Shown: positions 1 to 8,636 of the stretch, piece after piece | Position numbering within the stretch: position 1 is the first letter of the stretch | How the letters are laid out: every line of letters starts with the position of its first letter | DNA from: Nitrosovibrio sp. Nv6 | GTDB lineage: Bacteria; Pseudomonadota; Gammaproteobacteria; Burkholderiales; Nitrosomonadaceae | DNA: 64,000 nucleotides | Assembly: GCF_900110495.1 (NCBI RefSeq) | Contig: NZ_FODX01000003.1 | Location: forward strand, 62,001 to 126,000 | Direction: 5' to 3' | The notes under the pieces: generated by a model | Told to the model about the DNA's origin: nothing | The model's database searches: none | The model's input: only the letters and a program-made list of their open reading frames with translations | Made by a program: the position numbers and the translations under genes

Positions 1-283
1 CATCCTTGCTGACTCGACCATCATTGTCGGTATCCGCCATGGACATTCCACATCGGCCCTCGCCGTACTTCTTGTCGCCCTTCTTTTCGCCGTACCCATC
101 CTTCTTGTCGCCATATGGGTCCTTGTCGTGATAATGAGACTCGGCCACCATGTAACCTTTATCCAGGGATTGCGCAGTGAAGGGGTTCTCGGCCGCGGAC
201 GCAATCGATGCAGTACCGAAGGTTGCGGCAACAGCGGATCCTATGGCGAGAGAAATAATTGATTTTTTACTGGGCATATTCAT
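1..283 (-). CDS. Partial HvfA/bufferin-like precursor with EF-hand
   Basis: The gene reads leftward and is cut by the window edge after 94 codons. The start at 283 has a good ribosome site (AGGAGA, 7 bases upstream). Residues 1-30 are a signal peptide (MNMPSKKS, a hydrophobic stretch, then ASA). ENPFTAQSLDKGYMVAE follows at residues 32-48, then a Lys/Gly/Asp/Tyr-rich linker, a single EGRCG motif at 75-79 and an EF-hand-like calcium loop starting DTDNDGR at 84. The signal peptide plus ENPF..QSL..GYMVA plus EGxCG arrangement is that of HvfA/BufA2-type RiPP precursors, in which MNIO (DUF692) enzymes modify the cysteines of EGKCG repeats. Here only one such motif is visible and it runs into an EF-hand, so a plain secreted calcium-binding protein is the alternative. 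Modification genes would lie left of the window. Confidence 0.6.
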   Translation of the reverse strand, partial: MNMPSKKSIISLAIGSAVAATFGTASIASAAENPFTAQSLDKGYMVAESHYHDKDPYGDKKDGYGEKKGDKKYGEGRCGMSMADTDNDGRVSKD

Positions 284-680
284 GATGTCTTCTCCTAAAT
301 GTTTTGCTTCATTTAAAGGAAACCTCCGGGAAAGCACGCACTAACCAATCGCCGCGTCCCAACAAAGATTCTATCTTCCTTGTTTCTATTTATTACAGTC
401 TGTTACGATAGGAACCCAAACCGCAGCACCTCGCATACGCTTAACGTAACACGCCAAATTGTGACGTTTTCAGCTGAGCGGTTCCGTTCGATAGCACACA
501 TAATGACGCGCACTTGGGCGCTACCAATCCAGGCTCTGTAGTCATCGCCGCTAATAGCAGAGGATCGAAAAGGCGAAACACCGATAGGAATAAACTGTAT
601 TGCCGGGGCGATGCGATTACCAGCGCAGGCCTTTATGGTCGGCCTCCGTTTGTTGCAATACGATATTAGAATGGGTACTC
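284..680. other. Intergenic region between divergent genes
   Basis: This 397-base stretch separates the leftward precursor gene from the rightward DUF815 gene. It is relatively AT-rich close to the leftward gene, where that promoter should lie. I could not place a confident -35/-10 pair or any further gene in it. Confidence 0.5.
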
Positions 681-1586
681 ATGAAAGATTGGGACAAGCT
701 ATATGATCGCACCGAAACATTACTTTCCCGTATGGAGGAGTTGCTCGCGGTTGGCCAGCCCGAGCCTGACTGGAACGCAGCTAAAGCTTTCCGCTGGCGA
801 AAAAGCGGCGGTACCGGCTTTATTCAGCCTGTCATCCACGCTCATCACATTGCGTTCGACGCCTTGCAGGGTATCGAACGGCAAAAAAAACTCATAGATC
901 AGAATACGCATCAGTTTGTACGAGGCCATCCCGCCAACAATGTGCTACTTACGGGCGCGCGTGGAACAGGAAAGTCATCGTTAGTGAAGGCAATGCTGAA
1001 CAAGTATGCGGCAATGGGACTACGTTTAATAGAAGTGGAAAAGCATCATCTCACCGATTTGCACGACATCGTCGAAAAGATACACCGGCGTCCGGAACGC
1101 TTCATTCTGTATTGTGACGACCTCTCGTTCGAGGCTGGCGAGCCTGGCTACAAGGCATTAAAGGTAGTACTCGACGGTTCCATCGCCACGGCTTCTGAAA
1201 ACGTCCTTGTCTATGCGACTTCCAATCGCCGCCATCTGATACCCGAATCCATGCGGGACAATCTGGACGCAAGGCATATAGGAGAAGAAATCCACCCCAG
1301 TGAAGCGGTCGAGGAAAAAATTTCGTTATCGGAACGTTTCGGACTGTGGGTATCGTTCTACCCATTCGATCAGGAGCAATACCTGACTATTCTTGAGCAT
1401 TGGCTGACCTATTTCGGTTTGGAAAAAACGGCTCCTTCAATACGTGAAGCGGCGCTGCAGTGGGCGCTGGCACGCGGATCCCGAAGCGGACGCGTAGCGT
1501 GGCAGTTTGCACGAGACTGGGCGGGAAAACAGAAAACAGATGGAACGGATGGAATAGACGGGAAAAAGTGGCAATGGGAGCCGTAA
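681..1586 (+). CDS. DUF815-family AAA-type ATPase
   Basis: A 301-residue cytosolic P-loop ATPase of the DUF815 family. It shows a Walker A motif (GARGTGKSS) near residue 94 and a Walker B-like FILYCDDLSFE near residue 145, followed by a sensor-like YATSNRRHL segment. An upstream in-frame TTG at 600 would add 27 residues of unconvincing sequence, so the ATG at 681 (MKDWDKLYDR) is preferred. The gene ends 15 bases before the Nudix gene, and the two are probably cotranscribed; this pairing is common in betaproteobacteria. The role of the family is poorly defined; no substrate can be inferred from the sequence. Confidence 0.85.
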   Translation: MKDWDKLYDRTETLLSRMEELLAVGQPEPDWNAAKAFRWRKSGGTGFIQPVIHAHHIAFDALQGIERQKKLIDQNTHQFVRGHPANNVLLTGARGTGKSSLVKAMLNKYAAMGLRLIEVEKHHLTDLHDIVEKIHRRPERFILYCDDLSFEAGEPGYKALKVVLDGSIATASENVLVYATSNRRHLIPESMRDNLDARHIGEEIHPSEAVEEKISLSERFGLWVSFYPFDQEQYLTILEHWLTYFGLEKTAPSIREAALQWALARGSRSGRVAWQFARDWAGKQKTDGTDGIDGKKWQWEP

Positions 1587-1601
1587 ATAATTCCGTTCGG
1601 C

Positions 1602-2552
1602 ATGTTTCATCCCTCCGACATCGTTGAAGTCGCTGCCGGGGTCATCACCCGGCCCGACGGCGCTTTTCTTCTGGCGCGCCGGCCCCAAGGCAAGCCCTAT
1701 GCGGGCTACTGGGAGTTTCCGGGCGGGAAGGTGACCCCCGATGAGCCACTGCTACATGCGCTCAGACGCGAGTTGCTGGAAGAACTGGGTATATATGTCG
1801 AGCATGCCTATCCCTGGATCACTCGCACGTTTACCTATCCGCACGCCACCGTACGCCTCTGCTTTTATCGTGTCGTAGAATGGCATGGCGATCCACAGCC
1901 TTGTGAAGACCAAGAGTTGTCATGGCAATTTGCAAACAATACCGGCGTTGAACCGATGCTGCCGGCGAACGCACCTGTCTTGCGCGCACTCGATCTGCCA
2001 CCGATCTACGGAATTACCAATGCCGCGGAATGGGGAGCGAATGTTGCACTGGCCCGGATCGAACGCGCATTGCAAAAAGGGCTACGCCTTGTGCAGATAC
2101 GAGAGAAAGAGATGGCAAGGAAAGAATTACATGATTTTACAAGTGAAGTAATTACCCTTGCTCATCGTCACGGTGCGAGGGTATTGGTGAACGGCGATGT
2201 TGGCAACATCGGCTTCTGCCGCGAAGCGGACGCGGACGGAATACATTTTCCATCAACACAGCTGATGAATCTGGTGAAGCGCCCGGATATCGAATGGTGC
2301 GGGGCATCCTGTCACAATGCGGAAGAGCTTTTTCGAGCCCAGCAGCTGCGCATGGATTTTATCGTGCTGGCTCCCGTGCTGCCGACATTGAGTCATCCCG
2401 GATCTACTCCATTGGGCTGGCAGAAATTTGCCGCGCTCACTCGTGGCTGCTCCATACCCGTGTATGCGCTAGGCGGGTTGCAGCCATGCGATTTAACCAC
2501 AGCATGGGATCACGGCGGACACGGCATAGCACTGATGCGAGGTATTACCTGA
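1602..2552 (+). CDS. mutT: Nudix hydrolase (MutT) fused to TMP synthase-like domain
   Basis: A 316-residue two-domain protein. The N-terminal 130 residues are a Nudix domain with the box signature GGKVTPDEPLLHALRRELLEEL, whose REL..EE residues bind Mg. This part is expected to hydrolyse 8-oxo-dGTP and so clean the nucleotide pool. Residues from about 138 (PPIYGITN) onward form a thiamine-phosphate synthase/TenI-like TIM barrel (VLVNGD near 198, HFPS, GASCHN, LAPVLPT, YALGGL). The same fusion is widespread in proteobacteria, where the second domain has no proven thiamine role. It lies directly after the DUF815 ATPase and faces yacG. Full length with no breaks seen. Confidence 0.9.
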   Translation: MFHPSDIVEVAAGVITRPDGAFLLARRPQGKPYAGYWEFPGGKVTPDEPLLHALRRELLEELGIYVEHAYPWITRTFTYPHATVRLCFYRVVEWHGDPQPCEDQELSWQFANNTGVEPMLPANAPVLRALDLPPIYGITNAAEWGANVALARIERALQKGLRLVQIREKEMARKELHDFTSEVITLAHRHGARVLVNGDVGNIGFCREADADGIHFPSTQLMNLVKRPDIEWCGASCHNAEELFRAQQLRMDFIVLAPVLPTLSHPGSTPLGWQKFAALTRGCSIPVYALGGLQPCDLTTAWDHGGHGIALMRGIT

Positions 2553-2572
2553 GGAACGTCTGGATAGACTGC

Positions 2573-2776
2573 CTATTTCTCATCATCTCTTAATGGATCG
2601 TTCCCCTGGCTTTCCGTATTCTTTTCGGTAGGGATGCGGTAGGATTCCGTGGCCCATTGGCCCAGGTCGATCAGCTTGCAGCGCTCCGAACAAAAAGGGC
2701 GGTACCGATTGCTGATATCCCAGACGATAATCTTGCCGCATTGCGGGCAGTTAACGAGCGTTTTCTTCATAGTCAT
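2573..2776 (-). CDS. yacG: DNA gyrase inhibitor YacG
   Basis: A 67-residue zinc protein with the YacG four-cysteine pattern: CPQC near the N-terminus and CSERC after YRPF, followed by the conserved [16 protein letters not shown] segment. In E. coli, YacG binds the gyrase B subunit and blocks DNA binding. It is convergent with the Nudix gene, 20 bases apart. In related genomes yacG follows coaE and pilD; those genes are not adjacent here, and the upstream stretch is the intergenic region before petA. Length is normal for the family. Confidence 0.92.
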   Translation of the reverse strand: MTMKKTLVNCPQCGKIIVWDISNRYRPFCSERCKLIDLGQWATESYRIPTEKNTESQGNDPLRDDEK

Positions 2777-3209
2777 GAACTCAAAACATGTATTGTTGGA
2801 CCAGCCGCGCGCAATAAATGTTCACCCGACGTTTGCTTGTTGCTGTCGATCGGCTACATCGGTGGATCAGTTACAGCAACGCATTTCTGATATCCGTTCG
2901 GTAATCTTCCCTAAATGGCCGCTGCGCTCGCCGTGAGATTCTCCCCGAGTAAAAATATTATAAATGGTATATGAATCAAGCCAGGCTCGAACCATCTAGC
3001 GCGAAAAAAAGAACCAAAATCCAACGACGCAGCAAGAAAGTGCGGTCGCAGCGCGTTGATGGATAAAGAGCGATCTGTAGCGGATTTTACCGTCCAATCA
3101 ACAAGTTTTTACAATGCGTATTTATTTTCCAATACGTACTATGGTAAAATGGTTAAGTTTTTTATGAGTTTTTTTAGAGGTCCGAACTGAAAAACGGGAC
3201 TGCAAAAAT
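2777..3209. other. Intergenic region upstream of petABC
   Basis: This 433-base region separates yacG from petA and must hold the promoter of the bc1 operon. The last 110 bases are AT-rich, with a TGGTAAAAT segment near 3140 as a possible -10 element, but no well-spaced -35 partner was found. A possible 31-residue basic ORF at 2971 lacks a ribosome site and is not called. Confidence 0.4.
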
Positions 3210-3815
3210 ATGGCAGATATTGGGGAAAAACAAGAAATGAACAGCAGGAGGCGCTTTCTCCTCGTCGCAACTTCGATTGCGGGCGGGATCGCAACTGCTG
3301 CGGTGGCAACTCCTTTTGTATTAAGCATGATGCCCAGCGAACGCGCAAAGGCGGCTGGTGCACCGGTCGAGGTCGACATTACCAAACTTGAACCAGGTAT
3401 GCTGCTTCTGGTGGAATGGCGTGGCAAGGTAGTGTGGGTACTGAACCGTACTCCGGATATGCTGGCCAATCTGAAGAAGCTTGACAGCCAGGTAGCTGAT
3501 CCCAAGTCGGAAAAAGACCAGCAACCCGCCTATGCAAAGAACGAAACGCGTTCCATCAAGCCGGCAATTCTCGTAGTGGAAGGTGTCTGCACCCACCTCG
3601 GCTGCTCTCCCGTGTATCGCAAGGATATCGCTCCTGCGGATCTCGGCGCCGACTGGCTGGGCGGTTTTTTCTGCCCCTGTCACGGTTCCAAGTTCGATCT
3701 GGCCGGCCGCGTTTACAAAAGCGTTCCGGCGCCAACGAATCTGGTCGTCCCTCCCCATACGTATTTAAGCGATACCACGCTATTGATCGGGTCTGATCGT
3801 AAGGAGACCGCATAA
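3210..3815 (+). CDS. petA: Ubiquinol-cytochrome c reductase Rieske iron-sulfur subunit
   Basis: A 201-residue Rieske protein of the cytochrome bc1 complex, which passes electrons from ubiquinol to cytochrome c1. The N-terminus (SRRRFLL, then a hydrophobic segment at residues 15-40) is a Tat-type signal anchor, keeping the cluster domain in the periplasm. The 2Fe-2S ligands are in CTHLGCS and CPCHGS, as expected for the high-potential type. The next gene, petB, starts on the base after the stop codon, so petABC form one operon. In an ammonia oxidiser this complex connects the quinone pool to cytochrome c and oxygen. Confidence 0.97.
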   Translation: MADIGEKQEMNSRRRFLLVATSIAGGIATAAVATPFVLSMMPSERAKAAGAPVEVDITKLEPGMLLLVEWRGKVVWVLNRTPDMLANLKKLDSQVADPKSEKDQQPAYAKNETRSIKPAILVVEGVCTHLGCSPVYRKDIAPADLGADWLGGFFCPCHGSKFDLAGRVYKSVPAPTNLVVPPHTYLSDTTLLIGSDRKETA

Positions 3816-5063
3816 ATGAGCAAACGATTGGAGTCCATGATCGGTTGGATAGACGCGCGTTTTCCGTTAACCGCTAACTGGAGGGCCCATCTCAGCGAGT
3901 ATTACGCACCGAAGAATTTCAACTTCTGGTATTACTTCGGTTCGCTTGCCATGCTTGTCCTGGTGAATCAGCTTCTCACCGGTATTTTTCTCACCATGAA
4001 CTACAAGCCGGACGCGAGCATGGCATTCGCCTCGGTGGAATACATCATGCGGGATGTGAATTTCGGCTGGCTGATCCGCTACATGCATTCCACTGGCGCA
4101 TCCATGTTCTTTGTGGTCGTCTACCTGCATATGTTCCGCGGCATGATGTACGGCTCATATCGCAAGCCGCGCGAACTTCTCTGGCTTATCGGCATGGGTA
4201 TCTTCTTCGTCCTGATGATGCTGGCGTTTACTGGTTATATCCTCCCCTGGGGGCAGATGTCCTATTGGGGCGCGCAGGTGATCATTAGTATGATCGGTGC
4301 AATTCCGGTAGTAGGCGAAACGCTCTCGAACTGGCTTCTCGGCGACTTCATGCTGTCGGACGCCGCGCTGAATCGCTTTTTTGCCTATCACGTCGTCACT
4401 CTGCCCGTCTTGCTGGTGGTGCTGGTGGTGGTGCATATATTGGCATTGCATGAAGTCGGCTCGAATAACCCGGACGGGATTGAAATCAAGGCAAACAAGG
4501 ATCCGGTGACGCATATTCCGGTGGATGGCATCCCTTTCCATCCCTACTATTCCGTGAAGGATATTTTTGGCGTGGTCGTGTTCCTGATGCTGTTCACCGG
4601 GATCATATTTTTCGCCCCGGAAATGGGGGGCTATTTCCTTGAGTACAACAATTTCGTTCCCGCCAATACACTGCAAACACCCGACCATATCGCTCCGGTC
4701 TGGTACTTCACTCCGTACTACTCGATGCTGAGGGCGGTCACCGTTAATTTTCTCTGGATAGATGCAAAACTCTGGGGTATCGTACTGATGGGCGGTTCGG
4801 TCGCAATCTTCGCCCTGCTGCCCTGGCTGGACCGCAGTCCCGTAAAATCGATCCGCTACAAGGGGCCGATTTTCAAGTTTGCCCTCACACTCTTTGTCAT
4901 TAGTGTCTTTGTGCTTGGCTACCTCGGCACGAAATCGCCTACCCCTCTCTACACGTTACTCGCGCAGATATTCACGGTGGTCTACTTTGCCTTCTTCATT
5001 CTCATGCCGTGGTACAGCAAGATAGACAAAACCAAGCCTGAACCAACCAGGGTGACAGAATGA
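3816..5063 (+). CDS. petB: Cytochrome b of the bc1 complex
   Basis: A 415-residue membrane protein with about eight to nine transmembrane helices. It carries haem-ligand histidines in the RYMHSTGAS and AYHVVTLPVLL helices, the GYILPWGQMSYWGA segment lining the Qo quinol site, and the PxxW motif as PVWY. It is the quinol-oxidising core of complex III. It abuts petA and its last 4 bases overlap petC (ATGA), the sign of a translationally coupled operon. Length is usual for proteobacterial cytochrome b. Confidence 0.98.
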   Translation: MSKRLESMIGWIDARFPLTANWRAHLSEYYAPKNFNFWYYFGSLAMLVLVNQLLTGIFLTMNYKPDASMAFASVEYIMRDVNFGWLIRYMHSTGASMFFVVVYLHMFRGMMYGSYRKPRELLWLIGMGIFFVLMMLAFTGYILPWGQMSYWGAQVIISMIGAIPVVGETLSNWLLGDFMLSDAALNRFFAYHVVTLPVLLVVLVVVHILALHEVGSNNPDGIEIKANKDPVTHIPVDGIPFHPYYSVKDIFGVVVFLMLFTGIIFFAPEMGGYFLEYNNFVPANTLQTPDHIAPVWYFTPYYSMLRAVTVNFLWIDAKLWGIVLMGGSVAIFALLPWLDRSPVKSIRYKGPIFKFALTLFVISVFVLGYLGTKSPTPLYTLLAQIFTVVYFAFFILMPWYSKIDKTKPEPTRVTE

Positions 5064-5797
5064 GAAAAATAACGAGTATCTTATTAGTCTTTTGCCTGGC
5101 TCCGCTTGTCGCGTTTGCCAGCGGCTCGGACGTGAAGCTGGATCATGCACAGATCCATCCCAGCGACAAACTTTCGCTGCAACGCGGCGCACAGACCTTT
5201 GTCAACTATTGCCTGTCGTGCCATAGCGCGGAATATATGCGATACAACCGGCTGAGAGATATCGGACTCACGGAGAATCAGATCAGCGATAACCTGATAT
5301 TCACCGGACAGAAAGTAGGTGAACTGATGACTGTCGCCATGAAGACTAAAGACGCCAAGCAATGGTTGGGCGTAGCCCCCCCTGATCTGTCGGTAATCGC
5401 GCGTTCGCGCGGTCCCGACTGGCTCTACACATATCTCAGGAAGTTTTATCGTGATGAATCCACAGCTACCGGCTGGAATAATCTCGTATTCGACAAAGCT
5501 GCCATGCCTCATGTGCTATATCAGTTGCAGGGCGAGCAATCACTCATGGTGAAGAATGTCGACGATGGCCATGGCGGCACGCATGAGGTAAAGGAACTGA
5601 AACTCGACAAGCCTGGCACGCTCTCAAAAACAGAGTATGACGCATATGTTACTGATCTTGTTAACTTCCTGGTTTATCTGGGTGAGCCGGCCGCCACTAA
5701 ACGGGTACAATTGGGAATTATTGTAATGCTTTTCCTGTTTGCCATGCTGGGACTGACCTATGCACTGAAACAGGAATACTGGAAGGACGTCCATTGA
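5060..5797 (+). CDS. petC: Cytochrome c1 of the bc1 complex
   Basis: A 245-residue cytochrome c1. It has a cleavable signal peptide (residues 1-20, ending VAFAS), a c-type haem site CLSCH near residue 51, and a C-terminal membrane anchor (LGIIVMLFLFAMLGLTYAL). The haem domain sits in the periplasm and hands electrons to soluble cytochrome c. The gene overlaps petB and is followed by sspA after 55 bases; the pet-ssp arrangement is conserved across beta- and gammaproteobacteria. Confidence 0.97.
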   Translation: MRKITSILLVFCLAPLVAFASGSDVKLDHAQIHPSDKLSLQRGAQTFVNYCLSCHSAEYMRYNRLRDIGLTENQISDNLIFTGQKVGELMTVAMKTKDAKQWLGVAPPDLSVIARSRGPDWLYTYLRKFYRDESTATGWNNLVFDKAAMPHVLYQLQGEQSLMVKNVDDGHGGTHEVKELKLDKPGTLSKTEYDAYVTDLVNFLVYLGEPAATKRVQLGIIVMLFLFAMLGLTYALKQEYWKDVH

Positions 5798-5852
5798 TTA
5801 TTTCTCATCTGCTACAAAGTGTTCCGCCCATATACGCTGAAAGTAACAAGTC

Positions 5853-6452
5853 ATGATGACATTGTATTCAGCCACTACCTGTCCGTTCAGCCACCGCTGC
5901 CGTATCGTGCTGTACGAGAAGGGTATGGATTTTCAGATCATCGATGTGGATCTGCATAACAGGCCGGAAGACCTTGCGGTAATGAGTCCGTATGGCAGGG
6001 TGCCAGTGCTGGTAGAGCGTGATCTCATCCTCTACGAGTCCAATATCATCAATGAATATATCGATGACCGTTTTCCTCATCCCCAGTTGATGCCCGCGGA
6101 CCCGGTAATGCGTGCCCGCGCACGGCTATTTCTGCATCGCTTTGAGCAAGAGCTTTTTTGCCATATTGATGCGGTCGAGCACGGAAATCAGAAGGCTGCG
6201 GATAAGGCGCGCGCAGCCATTCGTGATAACCTGACGGTGATTGCGCCTGTATTTGTCAAACAGAAATACATGCTGGGGGATGAATTTTCCATGCTCGATG
6301 TGGCCATTGCGCCCCTGCTTTGGCGGCTGGATCACTATGGTATCCAGCTACCCAAACAGGCCGCACCGCTATTGAAATTCGCCGAACGGCTGTTCAGCAG
6401 GCCTGCATTCATCGACGCACTCACCGCCTCCGAGAAGGCGATGCGCAAATGA
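5853..6452 (+). CDS. sspA: Stringent starvation protein A
   Basis: A 199-residue glutathione-transferase-fold protein: a thioredoxin-like N-domain (MTLYSATTCPFSHRCRIVLYEKG) and an all-alpha C-domain. SspA binds RNA polymerase and affects transcription during starvation and acid stress; it lacks GST activity in E. coli. The YESNIINEYID segment is typical. The stop overlaps the start of sspB (ATGA), so the two are translationally coupled. Confidence 0.95.
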   Translation: MMTLYSATTCPFSHRCRIVLYEKGMDFQIIDVDLHNRPEDLAVMSPYGRVPVLVERDLILYESNIINEYIDDRFPHPQLMPADPVMRARARLFLHRFEQELFCHIDAVEHGNQKAADKARAAIRDNLTVIAPVFVKQKYMLGDEFSMLDVAIAPLLWRLDHYGIQLPKQAAPLLKFAERLFSRPAFIDALTASEKAMRK

Positions 6453-6874
6453 AAGAGCTTTCCACCAAGCCGTATTTGATTCGCGCCATCTACGAATGGT
6501 GTTCCGATAGCGGCTTTACGCCCTATCTATCCGTTAAAGTAGATGCCCAGACTCGCGTACCAGATGAATTTGTAAAAGATGGCGAGATTCTGCTCAACAT
6601 CAGCCATGATGCCGCACATCATCTTACGCTCGGTAACGATGTAATCCAGTTCTCCGCCCGATTTAGCGGCGTCTCGCGCGAAATTTCAGTGCCAGTGAAC
6701 GCAGTCCAGGGAATATTTGCCAAGGAAACGACACAAGGCATCCTCTTCGCACTTGAGGGTGAAAGCGATAAAGGCCAGGCGGAAAACAGTATTGAAGAAT
6801 CTGGTAAACCACAACTGTCAACACAAAGCTCATCATCTGCAGGTGTAAAACGCCGCTTTCAGGTCATCAAATAG
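6449..6874 (+). CDS. sspB: ClpXP specificity factor SspB
   Basis: A 141-residue adaptor that delivers ssrA-tagged peptides to the ClpXP protease. The fold region covers residues 1-105 (KPYLIRAIYEWCSDSGFTPYL, then NISHDAAHHL). A low-complexity linker follows and ends in GVKRRFQVIK, which matches the ClpX-docking tail of the family. I chose the ATG at 6449 because it overlaps the sspA stop by 4 bases and begins at the conserved MKELSTKPYL; a longer reading from 6320 lies inside sspA. Confidence 0.95.
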   Translation: MKELSTKPYLIRAIYEWCSDSGFTPYLSVKVDAQTRVPDEFVKDGEILLNISHDAAHHLTLGNDVIQFSARFSGVSREISVPVNAVQGIFAKETTQGILFALEGESDKGQAENSIEESGKPQLSTQSSSSAGVKRRFQVIK

Positions 6875-6905
6875 AATTCTGATCACTTTGCAGCACCTTC
6901 ACGGT

Positions 6906-6934
6906 TTGCTCCCCCGCTTCCCAACCTCTATAAT
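6906..6934 (+). promoter_or_regulatory. Sigma-70 type promoter of tRNA-Thr
   Basis: TTGCTC at 6906-6911 and a perfect TATAAT at 6929-6934 are separated by exactly 17 bases. Transcription would begin near 6941, just before the tRNA at 6944. Confidence 0.8.
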
Positions 6935-6943
6935 TGCACCCGC

Positions 6944-7019
6944 GCCGGCATAGCTCAGTTGGTAGAGCAGCTGATTTGTAATCAGAAGGTCCCGAGTTCG
7001 ACTCTTGGTGTCGGCACCA
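6944..7019 (+). tRNA. tRNA-Thr (anticodon TGT)
   Basis: A 76-base cloverleaf with a 7-bp acceptor stem (GCCGGCA with TGTCGGC, one G-T pair), D arm GCTC..GAGC, anticodon loop TTTGTAA giving TGT, T arm with GTTCGACTC, and an encoded CCA at 7017-7019. The anticodon reads ACA. The top pair of the anticodon stem is a G-A mismatch, which is a small oddity. Confidence 0.95.
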
Positions 7020-7241
7020 TATACAGTGACTTATATTTTAAATTCTTTCCATTACTGTATAAGTCAATTCAGATTTAATCATCCGAAGTGCTTTTCCCGA
7101 TGGCAGTTTGGGCACAAGGCGATGGCGTTGGCTACCGCAGAATAATGGTGTCTGACCCCATTTCCTTGCCCTGAGGAGCCTTAGCCCAATCCTCGTGATG
7201 CAGGAAAACACCATCCGCTTCTGATAATGTCCGCCGTGGTG

Positions 7242-8246
7242 CTAGGGTTGTCCTTCCCCGCCCGAGGCACCCCACACTTGTCCGGTTGCGTAGCTTGATT
7301 CCTGCGAGGCAAGCAAGACGTACAGAGGACCTAGCTCAGCAGGTTGGCCGGGCCGGCCAAGCGGAGTATCTTTGCCGAACCGGCTGAGATCTGCCCATCC
7401 GGTCGTTTGCATCGGCGTCCAGAATGGTCCCGGCGCCACCGCGTTTACCCGTATACCCTGCTGGGCTACCTGCTTCGCCAGCGATTTTGTGAAAGCAACG
7501 ATGCACGCCTTCGTCTGCGCGTAATCGAGAAACGCCTCGGATGGAGTGTAAGCCTCGACGGAACTCGTATTGATTATCGCCGCGCCGGGCTTTAGGTGCG
7601 GCATGGCAGCCCTGGTGATCCAGAACATCGCATAAACGTTGCATTTGAATATCGAGTCGAACTGCTCGGTCGTGAGATCGACGATCGAGGGCTGCGCGGC
7701 CTGCATGGCCGCATTGTTGACAAGGATGTCCAGTCCGCCCAGATCCCGGATCGCGGTGGTGACGAGGCGGGAGCAAAAACCCTCGTCCCGGATGTCACCG
7801 GGGATCGCGACCGCCTTTCGCCCTTCTGCCCGGACCAGTTCCACGACCTCCCGCGCGTCGGGCTCCTCAACAGGAAGATAGTTGATCGCGACATCGGCGC
7901 CTTCACGCGCAAAGGCGATAACGGCGGCGCGGCCAATGCCGGAATCGCCGCCGGTCACGAGTGCCTTTCTACCCACCAGCCGGCCCGAGCCCTTGTAGGT
8001 TGTTTCGCCATGGTCTGGCCGCGGTATCATCTTGATCGCAAGGCCGGGTGGCTCCTGTTTCTGCGGGGGGAAGGGGGGACGCGGGTATTGAGTCGTCGGG
8101 TCCTGTTTGCTGGATCCTTGTAGCGAACCGGCGGGACCGCTTTCTTGCTGCCCGAAGGCCGGGGAGACGAATGCCGCGGCAAGGCCAGCCGTCATGCCGC
8201 CAACAAACTGGCGCCGTGAGGCGCTGGCGTCGTCTTCTGGTTTCAT
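7242..8246 (-). CDS. SDR-family oxidoreductase with Tat signal
   Basis: A 334-residue short-chain dehydrogenase of the YdaD/YhxD-like group often seen with general stress genes. The N-terminus (SRRQFVGG, hydrophobic stretch, AFG) is a twin-arginine signal, so it is probably exported folded. After a Pro-rich spacer (residues 45-75) comes the Rossmann domain: TGGDSGIGR for the NAD(P) site, NNAA, the catalytic Ser in NTSS, and YAQTK. The sequence shows no truncation. The substrate is unknown. It stands alone beside the IS110 element, and its GC-rich coding differs somewhat from the AT-richer flanks. Confidence 0.88.
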   Translation of the reverse strand: MKPEDDASASRRQFVGGMTAGLAAAFVSPAFGQQESGPAGSLQGSSKQDPTTQYPRPPFPPQKQEPPGLAIKMIPRPDHGETTYKGSGRLVGRKALVTGGDSGIGRAAVIAFAREGADVAINYLPVEEPDAREVVELVRAEGRKAVAIPGDIRDEGFCSRLVTTAIRDLGGLDILVNNAAMQAAQPSIVDLTTEQFDSIFKCNVYAMFWITRAAMPHLKPGAAIINTSSVEAYTPSEAFLDYAQTKACIVAFTKSLAKQVAQQGIRVNAVAPGPFWTPMQTTGWADLSRFGKDTPLGRPGQPAELGPLYVLLASQESSYATGQVWGASGGEGQP

Positions 8247-8636
8247 ACCTGTACTCCTATGAAAATTGCTGAGGTAGTTTCCAATCAGAGATTCTCGTCA
8301 GTCCGGCGATCGAACTCGAAGCGCAGCCGGGAGCGGTCTCGCCAAGAACCGGTGTACGAACAGGGCCACCAAAACAAGCAATAGTTGTCGGGATGCGGGG
8401 AACATATGATTTCGCTTTTCATATATTCCATCCGTGCGTTAAATCACATTAGAGGCAAGTATGTAATAGTGTAATAGGGGCAAACTGAGCTAACCCGGCT
8501 TTTCCTCGCATGTACGGGCAGTCTCGGAAGATGGGAAAAACCATGGTCTGAGAATCATCTAGCCGACCTCCCGCCGCAGGCTGCGGTGGAGTAAAAAGCA
8601 AGGTGCGAACTTTGTAATTTACTCAAGGAGGCCGAA
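8247..8636. other. Intergenic region containing the IS left end
   Basis: This region separates the SDR gene from the transposase gene. No coding signal was found. The notable element is a hairpin at 8571-8589 (8-bp stem, loop GGC), within what is probably the left end of the IS110 element. The exact junction with host DNA is not visible. Confidence 0.4.
8571..8589 (+). repeat. Hairpin in IS110 left end
   Basis: CCGCCGCA at 8571-8578 pairs with TGCGGTGG at 8582-8589 (one G-T pair) around a 3-base loop. It lies just upstream of the transposase ribosome site (AAGGAGG). Confidence 0.6.

Noticed and set aside
2971-3066. 31-codon basic ORF upstream of petA
   Set aside because: No ribosome site; composition looks like chance in a non-coding region.
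7145-7163. Segment GGTGTCTGACCCCATTTCC after the tRNA
   Set aside because: It resembles sequences often found beside REP-type elements, but one short copy without a hairpin is not enough for a call.
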